From contig NZ_NCSQ01000171.1 in assembly GCF_002105465.1 (NCBI RefSeq), positions 510 through 64,509 of the forward strand: a stretch of DNA of 64,000 bases, in the 5' to 3' direction. Source of the DNA: Aquidulcibacter paucihalophilus (lineage in GTDB: Bacteria > Pseudomonadota > Alphaproteobacteria > Caulobacterales > Aquidulcibacteraceae). Shown one piece after another: positions 1 to 14,294 of this stretch (its first letter is position 1; each line of letters begins with the position of its first letter). Below the pieces are notes generated by a model, which saw only the letters and a program-made list of their open reading frames with translations, did no database searches and had not been told where the DNA came from. Position numbers and translations under genes: made by a program.

Positions 1-29
1 CACAGGGAGAGGGGAGATTCCATCTGGAC

Positions 30-63
30 CCATTTTGGTGGAAACCCTGTTTCACCAAAATGG
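30..63. repeat. Hairpin repeat, copy 1 (TTTTGGTG...CACCAAAA type)
   Basis: An 11-bp arm at 30-40 (CCATTTTGGTG) is the exact reverse complement of 53-63. The pairing extends inward through GAAA/TTTC with one bulged base. Related but diverged hairpins with a TTGGTG...CACCAAA core lie at 191-215 and 414-439, so this is one member of a small local family. There is no T-tract of the kind expected for a terminator. Confidence 0.6.
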
Positions 64-80
64 AGTATCGAGGATGGCCG

Positions 81-169
81 CGACATCTGGGTCGTCAAGT
101 GTCCGTTTTCTTCGAAAACGGATCGCGTCGCGACGCAGCAAAGCTGCGCACTTGACTACCCCGATGTCG
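81..169. repeat. Nested inverted repeat with cloverleaf-like folding
   Basis: The outer stem pairs 81-87 (CGACATC) with 163-169 and 94-101 (GTCAAGTG) with 149-156. Inside it are a perfect hairpin at 103-121 (8-bp arms, 3-nt loop), a perfect 12-bp palindrome at 125-136, and a hairpin at 135-147 (GCAGC/GCTGC). The last two share bases and could alternate. No open reading frame of coding character covers the segment. It may be a mobile palindromic repeat or a structured RNA; the sequence does not say which. Confidence 0.5.
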
Positions 170-190
170 CAGAAACAATTTTGGTAGCGG

Positions 191-291
191 TTGGGTGACC
201 AGAAGGGTCACCAAAGCGCTTCTAGATAAAAAACTTTCCCCGCCCCCTCAATGCCATCCCCGCCGGAGCGAAGCGCAGAGCGGGGACCTCC
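191..291. repeat. Composite repeat, copy A
   Basis: The unit starts with a hairpin (191-215: TTGGGTGACC...GGGTCACCAAA), continues to a short CTAGAT/CCAGAT box, and ends with a GC-rich motif at 252-291 that begins GCCATCCCCGC and ends AGCGGGGACCTC. A second unit with the same three parts in the same order lies at 414-511. Motifs of the form TCATCCCCGC...GCGGGGACCT are common dispersed intergenic repeats in alphaproteobacteria. Confidence 0.6.
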
Positions 292-310
292 TTGTGCTTG
301 TGCGGCACAG

Positions 311-341
311 GGTCCCGGATCGGCTGCGCCGTCCGGGATGA
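311..341. repeat. GC-rich inverted repeat between the two composite repeats
   Basis: CCCGGA followed by a GC-rich loop and TCCGGGA, flanked by GT and TGAC, gives a stem of about seven base pairs. It sits between composite copies A and B and looks like a further short palindromic intergenic repeat. No poly-T follows, so it is not called a terminator. Confidence 0.45.
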
Positions 342-413
342 CACCGTGAAAAAGGTCTTTATCTGGAAGGCTTTGGTGCAGGCTGTGCCTGTCCCAAAGG
401 CCAGGCTCAATTG

Positions 414-511
414 TTGGTGGACCATAGGGATCACCAAAACGCGTCCAGATGAGACTCCTTCAAAAGGTGCGATGTCATCCCCACCGAAGCGTAGTGGCAA
501 GCGGGGACCTC
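414..511. repeat. Composite repeat, copy B
   Basis: This is the second copy of the unit at 191-291. It has a hairpin (TTGGTGGACC...GGATCACCAAAA), then a CCAGAT box, then the GTCATCCCCAC...AGCGGGGACCTCA motif at 474-511. Copies A and B are clearly related but diverged and start about 223 bp apart. The unit ends 35 bp from the stop codon of hemA. Confidence 0.6.
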
Positions 512-545
512 AGCGCACTTTTCGGCCCAAGGCCAGAGACTGCGC

Positions 546-1766
546 TTAGGCCGCTGCGGATACCCGACCGAGAGCGCATTGTTGCCACAGGTCGGAAAGG
601 GCCGTCACCAAGCGCTCAATGTCTGCGTCGCTATGCAAGGGTGACGGCGTGATCCTGAGCCGCTCGGTTCCTCGCGGGACGGTCGGATAATTGATCGGCT
701 GGATATAGATACCCGAGCGCTCGAGCAACCAATCGCTGATCATTTTGCACTTCACCGGATCGCCAACCATCACGGGAATGATGTGGCTGTCGTTTTCCAT
801 ACAGGGAATACCCACGGCCTCTAAACGGCGACGAACCAGCGCCACACGATCTTGATGGCGCTCACGCTCTGCCGAACTTGCCTTCAAATGACGGATGCTG
901 GCGCACGCACCTGCAGCCACTGAAGGTGGCAGAGCCGTTGTGAAGATAAAGCCCGAAGCAAAGCTGCGGATGAAGTCACACAGCGCTGTCGAGGCGGCGA
1001 CATAGCCGCCGAAGACCCCAAAGGCCTTGCCCAATGTACCTTCAATCACGGTTAAGCGATCCATCAAGCCCTCGCGTTCGGCCACACCGCCGCCGCGTGG
1101 ACCATAAAGGCCAACGCCATGGACTTCGTCGAGATAAGTCATGGCCCCATATTTTTCTGCGACATCACAGATGGCCGCAATCGGAGCGATATCGCCATCC
1201 ATCGAATAGACCGATTCAAAAGCCACCAGCTTGGGCTGTTCAGGCGGCAGGCTGGCCAAAACACGCTCAAGATCCTCAGTATCATTGTGCTTGAAGATGC
1301 GCACTTCGGCGCGGCTATGGCGAATGCCCTCGATCATGGAGGCATGATTGCCTTCATCCGAGACCACGACGCAATTTGGGATTTTGCTTGCCAAGGTGCT
1401 CAAAGCTGCCCAATTGGACACATAGCCTGAGGTAAACAAAAGCGCGGCTTCTTTACCGTGTAAGTCAGCCAATTCTTGCTCAAGCAAGATGTGATAATGA
1501 TTGGTGCCCGAGATATTGCGCGTCCCACCGGCACCGGCACCGCAGCGATCAATCGCCTCATGCATGGCGGCCAAGACCTTGGGATGCTGGCCCATGCCGA
1601 GATAATCGTTCGAGCACCAAACCGTTACTTCATGGACACCGCCATCGGCATGACGCGTCGCGCGCGGGAATTGGCCCGCATGACGTTCCAAGTCCGCAAA
1701 AACGCGATAGCGACCTTCAGCACGCAACGCGTCCAACTGACTGTTGAAATAGGCTTGGTAGTCCAT
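546..1766 (-). CDS. hemA: 5-aminolevulinate synthase (C4 pathway)
   Basis: This is the PLP enzyme that condenses glycine with succinyl-CoA to 5-aminolevulinate, the first committed step of tetrapyrrole synthesis in alphaproteobacteria. The protein is 406 residues, the normal length. The PLP lysine is expected at Lys247 in TLGKAFG, and the DEVHG motif lies at about 213-217. The ATG at 1766 is preceded by a strong GGAGGGG ribosome site. It is the last gene of the bchN-to-hemA series, 75 bp after acsF. hemA beside acsF is the usual alphaproteobacterial photosynthesis-cluster arrangement, although puhE, which normally lies between them, is missing. The copy is probably dedicated to bacteriochlorophyll; another hemA elsewhere cannot be excluded. 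Confidence 0.97.
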   Translation of the reverse strand: MDYQAYFNSQLDALRAEGRYRVFADLERHAGQFPRATRHADGGVHEVTVWCSNDYLGMGQHPKVLAAMHEAIDRCGAGAGGTRNISGTNHYHILLEQELADLHGKEAALLFTSGYVSNWAALSTLASKIPNCVVVSDEGNHASMIEGIRHSRAEVRIFKHNDTEDLERVLASLPPEQPKLVAFESVYSMDGDIAPIAAICDVAEKYGAMTYLDEVHGVGLYGPRGGGVAEREGLMDRLTVIEGTLGKAFGVFGGYVAASTALCDFIRSFASGFIFTTALPPSVAAGACASIRHLKASSAERERHQDRVALVRRRLEAVGIPCMENDSHIIPVMVGDPVKCKMISDWLLERSGIYIQPINYPTVPRGTERLRITPSPLHSDADIERLVTALSDLWQQCALGRVSAAA

Positions 1767-1841
1767 GTTATTTCCCCTCCCGACAACCTGGCAGTGCTTT
1801 CACCACCACCAGGCCGTTTTGATATCTGTTTGGCAAGCGAC

Positions 1842-2906
1842 TTACCAAACGGGTTGTAGCCGAACGTTGCTGGGTAGCTCATTCGAAAGTGTTGGCAGTA
1901 GATAAAGGCCGGCGAAGGTTGCCGCGACTTGCGCGCTCCACCCCAGTCGTTTGATCTGATTGATAAAACCACCCTCAGCTTTAGCGGCTTCAATCTTGTC
2001 CGACAGGATTCGCAAACGCTCAAAGCCTGCTCGGAACTTTGGATTATCGGTATCGAGCATGACGGGGAAGACCTGCTTGGAGATCTCTGTCGTGAGCGAA
2101 AACACCTGATAATCATAATCGGTTGGGTTCACGCCCAATGCCTTGTGGAAGGCTGGCCGCGAATGGTCGCGCACATACATGGTGGCATAGACCGACAAGA
2201 GGAAAAAGCGAATCCAAAGCTTGTTGCCGCCCTGAAGCAAGGATGGATTGGCGCGCAGCATCAAGGCAAAAGCTTCGCCATGGCTAAATTCATCATTGCA
2301 CCATTCCTTGAACCAATTGAAAATTGGATGGAATTTATGCTGTGGGTTGCGCTCTAATTGCCGGAAGATGGTGATGTAGCGCGCATAGCCAATCTTTTCG
2401 GACAGATAGACCGCATAGAAGATGAACTTTGGTTTGAAATAGGTGTATTTCTTGGTCTTGGTCAGAAAGCCCAGATCAACGCCAATCCCAAAATCCTTCA
2501 GCGACTCATTGATAAAGCCTGCATGGCGCGATTCATCGCGCGCCATATATTTGAACAAGGCTTTGATATCAGGATTGGAGACGCGCTTGACGATCTCTGC
2601 ATAGAGCACACAGCCTGAGAATTCCGACGTGATGGAGCTGACCAAAAAGTCCACAAACTCGCGGCGCAATTCTGGGTCCAGATCATCCAAACGACTATCG
2701 AAAGCCGCATCGCGCTTAAAGTGGCCGCGGCGCGGATCGGCCGCCATGGCCGACAGCATTTGGTCCCATTCTTCTTGCACCAAGGACACGTCGATCTTGT
2801 CCATCGCCGCATAATCGGTTGTGTAGAAGCGCGGGCTCAAAATCGTGTCGGTTTTGGCCAGCTGGGTGGTGTCGAGATAGGTGTCGTCAAAAGTGGCTGC
2901 TGTCAT
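1842..2906 (-). CDS. acsF: Aerobic Mg-protoporphyrin IX monomethyl ester cyclase, AcsF
   Basis: This di-iron monooxygenase forms isocyclic ring E, converting Mg-protoporphyrin IX monomethyl ester to divinyl protochlorophyllide with molecular oxygen. The 354-residue protein shows the paired ExxH iron ligands at 125-128 (ESRH) and 206-209 (EFSH), plus upstream glutamates in the [11 protein letters not shown] segment. Its ATG overlaps the stop codon of the upstream bciE gene (ATGA at 2903-2906), implying translational coupling. No anaerobic BchE cyclase is seen in the window, so ring E formation here depends on oxygen unless bchE lies elsewhere. Confidence 0.97.
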   Translation of the reverse strand: MTAATFDDTYLDTTQLAKTDTILSPRFYTTDYAAMDKIDVSLVQEEWDQMLSAMAADPRRGHFKRDAAFDSRLDDLDPELRREFVDFLVSSITSEFSGCVLYAEIVKRVSNPDIKALFKYMARDESRHAGFINESLKDFGIGVDLGFLTKTKKYTYFKPKFIFYAVYLSEKIGYARYITIFRQLERNPQHKFHPIFNWFKEWCNDEFSHGEAFALMLRANPSLLQGGNKLWIRFFLLSVYATMYVRDHSRPAFHKALGVNPTDYDYQVFSLTTEISKQVFPVMLDTDNPKFRAGFERLRILSDKIEAAKAEGGFINQIKRLGWSAQVAATFAGLYLLPTLSNELPSNVRLQPVW

Positions 2907-3253
2907 GGCAGTTTCCCCGGTGTGAAGCTGACTTCGTAAAGCTCAAAGAGCTCAAAATAAGAGGCGACTTTGATCCAAAGTCTTTCAAGGGCCGTCGCGC
3001 GAATGATCTTCACACCCCGATGGAGCGTGCAGGATTCACCAAACGACAGCCGGATCGGGGGTCCTTGGACAATCATCTTGTCGCCAGGGCCGAGGATGGT
3101 GCCATCGTCCAAGGAGACATGGGCATGGAGGCTAGTCTCATCATGCTGAATCTCAATGGTACAAGTTGTCACATGCGACACACGCTTCAGGGCGTCTGGC
3201 CATTGCAAGGTCCAGAATTCGGGCTGCTGGTGGAAGAGGTAAGACTCGCTCAT
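2903..3253 (-). CDS. bciE: Auxiliary subunit of the oxygen-dependent cyclase, BciE-like
   Basis: A 116-residue soluble protein encoded directly upstream of acsF and overlapping it by four bases. It also overlaps the bchM stop codon by four bases. Alphaproteobacterial AcsF enzymes need a small partner, BciE, encoded immediately before acsF. The size, position and C-terminal pattern ([19 protein letters not shown] followed by [11 protein letters not shown]) fit my memory of that family. It has no signal peptide or membrane segment. The assignment rests on context and remembered family features, because the family has no catalytic motif to check. It could otherwise be listed as a conserved photosynthesis-cluster hypothetical protein. 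Confidence 0.8.
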   Translation of the reverse strand: MSESYLFHQQPEFWTLQWPDALKRVSHVTTCTIEIQHDETSLHAHVSLDDGTILGPGDKMIVQGPPIRLSFGESCTLHRGVKIIRATALERLWIKVASYFELFELYEVSFTPGKLP

Positions 3254-3951
3254 GACCGGACCAACTCCATGGCTTGCGAGGTATAGAAGCCGCTGACAAC
3301 ACGGGTTGTGCGGCCAATCTTCCAGCCCGCCATACGCGGGTCACTGGCCACCGCTTTGCGCAAGAAAGCCTCGCTAACCGGCTCAATCGCCGGGGCGCGA
3401 TCGGCGCGCGGGAACAATAGCCCGACCGTGTGCATGAGGGTCAAAAGCGGTGTCTTGGGCGCAAAGGTAAAGACGATCGAACCTGAACAGCGCGCCGCCA
3501 GTGACGACAGAGCCGTCATGATTTCCTCGCGCGGGTAATGGATCAGGGAATCCATCGCCACCATATGGTCGAAGACACCATGAGACGGGTCGAGCATATC
3601 GCCAACGCGAAACTCAATCGTACCCGGTGCCGGATCAATCGGCGCGCGCTCACCTGCGACCGAAACCAAGCTTGCAGCCACATCCACCGCCACCACATCG
3701 CCACCACGATGGGCTGCAATGACGGCCAAAGCTCCCGTGCCACAGCCGGCATCCAAAATGCGCTTGCCGGTCAGAGAGTCCGGCAACCAAGAGACCAAAA
3801 TCGCACGCATTTGATCGCGACCGGCCCGCACCGTTGCGCGGATTTTGCTGACTGGGGCAGTCGAGGTCAGCTGTGCCCACGTCTCTGACGCGGTGCGGTC
3901 GAAATAGGTCTCGAGACGTTGGCGGCGCTCAACATAGGTGGTGGTCAACAT
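3250..3951 (-). CDS. bchM: Mg-protoporphyrin IX methyltransferase
   Basis: BchM transfers a methyl group from S-adenosylmethionine to the C13 propionate of Mg-protoporphyrin IX, producing the substrate of AcsF. The 233-residue protein carries the class I methyltransferase glycine motif ILDAGCGTGA at about 65-74 and the family ending that contains [16 protein letters not shown]. It lies 15 bp after bchL and has a GGGAG ribosome site. Its stop overlaps the bciE start. In most purple-bacterial clusters bchM is followed by lhaA and puhABC; here it runs straight into bciE. Confidence 0.96.
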   Translation of the reverse strand: MLTTTYVERRQRLETYFDRTASETWAQLTSTAPVSKIRATVRAGRDQMRAILVSWLPDSLTGKRILDAGCGTGALAVIAAHRGGDVVAVDVAASLVSVAGERAPIDPAPGTIEFRVGDMLDPSHGVFDHMVAMDSLIHYPREEIMTALSSLAARCSGSIVFTFAPKTPLLTLMHTVGLLFPRADRAPAIEPVSEAFLRKAVASDPRMAGWKIGRTTRVVSGFYTSQAMELVRS

Positions 3952-3966
3952 GCCAAATGCTCCCGA

Positions 3967-8675
<4,709 letters not shown>

Positions 8676-8704
<29 letters not shown>

Positions 8705-10253
8705 AAAGCGCCTCAAGGGAGATGATCTCTAAGCCCTGCTCAGCGGCGTAACGTTCCGTGTTACGCTTAGCTTTGCCACGGACAAAGAAGGGGATTTTCG
8801 AAAGTTCCTTGGTGGCCTCTGGGCTCCAATTCAAAACAGTGATGGTTTCTTGCACAGGGTCTGCCGCTGCGACTGGCGCGCGCGCAACTTCTGGGACAGA
8901 TGGTTGTGCGGCGGCTTCGACTTTGGCGTGGCCACCGAGGTGGGAAGGCCCGGCGGCATCATTAAACTCAAAGTCCTCGCGGAACATGGTCAGCAAATGC
9001 TCTTCCAAGCCCATCACAAGCGGATGGACCCAGGTATCGAACAGCACATTCGCCCCTTCAAAGCCCATGACCGGCGCATAGCGAGCGGGGAAGTCTTGCA
9101 CATGGACGGGTGCTGAAATCACCGCACAAGGCACGCCGAGGCGCTTGGCAATATGACGTTCCATCTGTGTACCCAAAACCAATTCCGGCTGCAGAGCCGC
9201 AACGGTTTCTTCCACCAGCAAATAATCGTCTGTGATGAGGGCTTCGACGCCCAACTGAGCCGCGACGGCTCTCACATCCCGCGCAAACTCGCGATTATAG
9301 CACCCAAGGCCCACCACCTCGAAGCCAAGCTCTTCTTTCGCCACACGGGCGGCGGCCATGGCATGGGTGGCGTCCCCAAACACAAAGACGCGCTTGCCTG
9401 TTAGATAATTGGAATCAACCGAACGCGCCCACCACGGCATATGCGAGCCATGCTGTGCCAAGAGGGGCTCTGGATCGACCCCTGCCAAGGCGGCCACTTC
9501 GCGCACAAATTCACAGGTGGCTTGGAAGCCCATGGGAATGGTCCGAACCGCTTTTTGACCGTACTGACGTTCAAGCCAACGGGCGGCGGTGTCGGCGATT
9601 TCGGGATAAAGAACTACATTAAAGTCCGCCTCTGGCAGGCGGCGAATGTCATCCGCCGTCGCGCCCATGGGGGCGGCAACATTGACCTCAATCCCCAGCT
9701 GATGGAGCAGGCGGGTGATTTCGATCACGTCATCGCGGTGACGGAAGCCCAAAGCCGTTGCGCCCAAAATGTTGCAGCTAGGCTTGGCCCCCTCAGCCTT
9801 GGGGGCCGGGGCCTCGGTCGCAAGGCCGCGAACGATCTGGTAAAATGTCTCCGCCGCGCCCCAATTTTCCTTCTTCTGATAAGAAGGCAGTTCGAGGGTG
9901 ATGGTGGGGACAGGCAGGTTCAGCGCGCGCGCCAAGCCACCGGGATCATCTTGTATAAGCTCTGCGGTGCACGAGGCCCCCACCAGCATGAGATCTGGGT
10001 CAAAGCGCTCATACGCATCACGCGCGGCAGTCTTAAAGATCTCAGCCGTGTCGGTGCCAAGGTCGCGGGCTTGGAAGGTCGTATAGGTCACTGGTGGCCG
10101 CGCGCCACGCCGCTCAATCATCGTGAACAAGAGGTCGGCATAGGTGTCGCCTTGCGGTGCGTGCAGGACAAAATGGACACCTTTCATCGCAGTTGCGATG
10201 CGCATAGCCCCGACGTGGGGAGGTCCTTCATATGTCCAAACCGTCAATTGCAT
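8676..10253 (-). CDS. bchB: Light-independent protochlorophyllide reductase subunit B
   Basis: BchB is the beta subunit of the BchNB catalytic heterotetramer, which reduces the C17-C18 double bond of protochlorophyllide in the dark. It has 525 residues, as is typical. The N-terminus [16 protein letters not shown] is characteristic, and the unusual aspartate ligand of the bridging [4Fe-4S] cluster is Asp36 in APQGDTY. The C-terminal part contains the chlorophyllide-reductase-type small domain ([20 protein letters not shown]). It starts 4 bp after the bchN stop and overlaps bchH. Confidence 0.97.
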
Positions 10254-10257
10254 GGCG

Positions 10258-11640
<1,383 letters not shown>

Positions 11641-11813
11641 TCAATCCAACGCCTTAAGATAGATGGTGAAGCCTTTTTTCGTTCGGAGGCTTTACCGACA
11701 TGAGACTCAGAGACACGCCATTCGTGCGAGTTAGAAGGCTGCATCAACATCGGAATTCTCCAGCAGAAATCGGACCTCTGATAAGGCCATTTCACAAGGT
11801 ATGCCTCCCCTTC

Positions 11814-11838
11814 ACGTCTTGTCAATAGAAATAGACGT
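11814..11838. promoter_or_regulatory. Candidate PpsR/CrtJ operator between bchN and bciB
   Basis: At 11820-11837 the sequence is TGTC-N10-GACG, matching TGTc-N10-gACa except for the last base. It is embedded in the inverted repeat ACGTCT (11814-11819) / AGACGT (11833-11838). On the bchN strand TTGACA, a consensus -35 hexamer, overlaps the left half-site. Such overlap is how PpsR blocks bch promoters in other purple bacteria. The rest of 11539-11909 shows no convincing gene. Confidence 0.5.
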
Positions 11839-11909
11839 CCAATACTTTTGACAGTCATCAGGCGAACAAACCCTTGCAATTTGTTCGCAGGGTGAGACAG
11901 TCAGGACTG

Positions 11910-13235
11910 ATGCGGGTAGCAGATGAGGTTAGGGTGGTTTCTTCGACACGTGGTTCACCGGGCGTTGGGCAAAACGATCCGCGGATCAACCAAGCGCTGA
12001 ACACCCCAGCGCCTGCACGCTCTCTCTGTACCGATTGCGGGATTTCGCGTTCGTCAGACCCCAAGCGCTGTGGCCGGGCCTGCCAATTCATCAGCCCAAA
12101 CTATCCATCGATGGAGACCCAAGTCCATGGGCGAGCCCGCGCTTCTGGGGTGGGTGATGAGCTTTTTTTTGGTCCGGTTAAAGCCATGTACCAAGCCAAA
12201 TTGAAAAGTCCGCGCGAAGGGGCGCAGTGGACCGGTATTACCACCCGCCTTGCCGAGCGTCTTCTTGAAACCGGTGCCGTGGATGCGGTGCTGACCATGA
12301 AGCCCGACCCAGATGACCGTTGGCGGCCAGTGCCGACCTTGGTGACAGAGGCTTCTGAGCTGGCTTATTGCCGTGGCATGCGCATGGGTTATGCGCCCCT
12401 ATTGGCGCTCTTAGAACCAGCGCGAGACCTGGGTTACAAGCGCCTTGCGGTCATAGGCATTCCCTGCCAAGTCTATGCTTTGCGGGCATTAGAAGCCGAA
12501 TTTGGCTTTGATCGGCTTTATGTGATTGGCACGCCCTGCTCAGACAATACCACCACCGAAAGCTTCCATCAGTTTTTGAACCTTCTCTCTGATCAGCCAG
12601 AAACCATCAGCTATCTTGAATTCCGAGCAGACTATCATGTCGAGCTGCGGTTTGATGATGGCCACAAGCAAATCATCCCGTTCTTGCAATTGCCGATCTC
12701 ACAGCTGCCGTCAGACTTTTTCCCGCTAACCTGCCGGACCTGTGTCGATTACACCAATGCGCTGGCCGACATTACCATTGGCTATATGGGCGGGCAGGGC
12801 GAGCAGTGGCTGTTGGTGCGCAATGAACGCGGCGAAGAATTATTGTCGCTTCTGGGCGATGAAGTCGCCTTGACCGCCCCAACCAGCCACGGCAAGCGTG
12901 CCAGTGCGGTGAAAGGCTTTAAAGCCAATGTCGAGCGCGCTGCCGGTGGCTTGCCCTTGCGGGGCATGCCCAATTGGGTGCGGCCCTTGGTGGGTTGGCT
13001 GATGCCACGGATTGGCCCGCGCGGCTTAGAATTTGCCCGGACACGGGTTGAAATGAAGGCGATTGAAACCGTTCTGCATCTGCGCCGCGAAGAACCTCAG
13101 CGCATGAAAAACATGATCCCCGACCATGTGTGGCAATTGACCGCACCCTATGGCCTGACTTCTGACACCCAAGAGCGCAAGCCAATTGAGGAACCAGATG
13201 CTATGGTTCGACCGCTGGCCGAGGCGAATGCCTGA
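11910..13235 (+). CDS. bciB: 8-vinyl (divinyl chlorophyllide) reductase, BciB type
   Basis: This protein belongs to the F420-hydrogenase beta-subunit (FrhB) family. The ferredoxin-dependent, FAD and [4Fe-4S] containing BciB member reduces the C8 vinyl group of divinyl chlorophyllide. The N-terminal cysteines at about 40, 43, 54 and 58 (LCTDCGI, KRCGRACQF), IPCQVYALRALE, and the LTCRTCVDYTNALADITIGYMG region support the family. Starting at the ATG at 11910 gives 441 residues; in-frame TTG 11874 and GTG 11892 are alternatives, and none has an ideal ribosome site. It precedes bchI by 30 bp, supporting a role in chlorophyllide synthesis. Paralogous 7-hydroxymethyl chlorophyll reductases are the main alternative. 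Confidence 0.85.
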   Translation: MRVADEVRVVSSTRGSPGVGQNDPRINQALNTPAPARSLCTDCGISRSSDPKRCGRACQFISPNYPSMETQVHGRARASGVGDELFFGPVKAMYQAKLKSPREGAQWTGITTRLAERLLETGAVDAVLTMKPDPDDRWRPVPTLVTEASELAYCRGMRMGYAPLLALLEPARDLGYKRLAVIGIPCQVYALRALEAEFGFDRLYVIGTPCSDNTTTESFHQFLNLLSDQPETISYLEFRADYHVELRFDDGHKQIIPFLQLPISQLPSDFFPLTCRTCVDYTNALADITIGYMGGQGEQWLLVRNERGEELLSLLGDEVALTAPTSHGKRASAVKGFKANVERAAGGLPLRGMPNWVRPLVGWLMPRIGPRGLEFARTRVEMKAIETVLHLRREEPQRMKNMIPDHVWQLTAPYGLTSDTQERKPIEEPDAMVRPLAEANA

Positions 13236-13265
13236 CGCCAACCCCTTCCTTTTGGAGCCCTTTTG

Positions 13266-14294
13266 ATGCGTATCGCTTTCCCCTTCACAGCTATTGTCGG
13301 CCAGGACGACATGAAGCTGGCCATGCTGATCGCAGCAACAGATCCAGGCATTGGCGGGGTGATGGTGTTTGGCGATCGCGGCACGGGCAAGTCCACCGCC
13401 GTGCGGGGACTGGCCGCGCTACTGCCACCGATCAAAATGGTGAAAGCGTGCCAGTATCATTGCGACCCGCGCGCCGATAGATCCAGTTGCGCGACGGGCT
13501 GTGTGCACCGTTTAGACGGGCAGACCCCCGACGTGGGCGAGATGGCAACCCCAGTTGTCGATTTTCCTTTAGGCGCGACGGAAGACCGCGTGGTCGGAGC
13601 TCTCGATCTGGAACGGGCTTTAACCCAAGGCGAGAAGCATTTTGAACCCGGCCTGCTTGCGCGCGCCCATCGCGGCTTTCTCTATATTGATGAAGTCAAT
13701 TTGCTGGATGACCATTTGGTTGACCTTTTGTTGGACGTTGCCGCTTCCGGCGAGAATGTGGTTGAGCGCGAGGGCCTGAGCGTCCGCCACCCAGCCCGAT
13801 TTGTATTGATCGGGAGCGGAAACCCGGAAGAAGGAGAATTGCGGCCGCAATTGCTCGACCGCTTCGGTTTATCGGTTGATGTGAAAACGCCTGATGATCT
13901 GGCCTTGCGGGTGGAGGTCGTGCGGCGGCGCGACTCCTTTGATCGCGATAGCGCAGGCTTTGCTGCCCGCCAGGCTGAGGCCGAAGCCGCAGTGCGGGAA
14001 AAGATAGTATCCGCGCGCGGCCGACTAAGCGAAATCGAAACACCTGATGCGGCGCTGGAATGGGCGTCGCGCCTGTGCATGGCTGTGGGTGTTGATGGCT
14101 TGCGGGGCGAGCTGACCTTGATCCGTGCCGCCCGTGCGGTTGCCGCCCTTGAAGGCGACACCAAGGTAGAAGACCATCACTTACGCGGCATTGCCGTGAT
14201 GGCCCTGCGCCACCGCTTGCGCCGCAATCCACTCGATGAAACTGGCTCGTCAACCCGGATTGAGCGCGCCATGACCGACCTGTTTGGATCATGA
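13266..14294 (+). CDS. bchI: Magnesium chelatase AAA+ subunit I
   Basis: BchI is the AAA+ ATPase motor of Mg chelatase; it forms a ring complex with BchD that drives BchH. The 342-residue protein has Walker A GDRGTGKST at 36-44 and Walker B FLYIDE at about 138-143, and the sensor region GSGNPEEGELRPQLLDRFG. The ATG at 13266 follows a GGAG site; a TTG directly in front of it is not needed. Its stop overlaps the bchD start (ATGA), so the two subunits are translationally coupled. Confidence 0.97.
   Translation: MRIAFPFTAIVGQDDMKLAMLIAATDPGIGGVMVFGDRGTGKSTAVRGLAALLPPIKMVKACQYHCDPRADRSSCATGCVHRLDGQTPDVGEMATPVVDFPLGATEDRVVGALDLERALTQGEKHFEPGLLARAHRGFLYIDEVNLLDDHLVDLLLDVAASGENVVEREGLSVRHPARFVLIGSGNPEEGELRPQLLDRFGLSVDVKTPDDLALRVEVVRRRDSFDRDSAGFAARQAEAEAAVREKIVSARGRLSEIETPDAALEWASRLCMAVGVDGLRGELTLIRAARAVAALEGDTKVEDHHLRGIAVMALRHRLRRNPLDETGSSTRIERAMTDLFGS

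Noticed and set aside
222..652. Short open frames in the left repeat region (222-500, 292-549, 449-652)
   Set aside because: They translate repeat sequence, overlap each other on both strands and have no ribosome sites.
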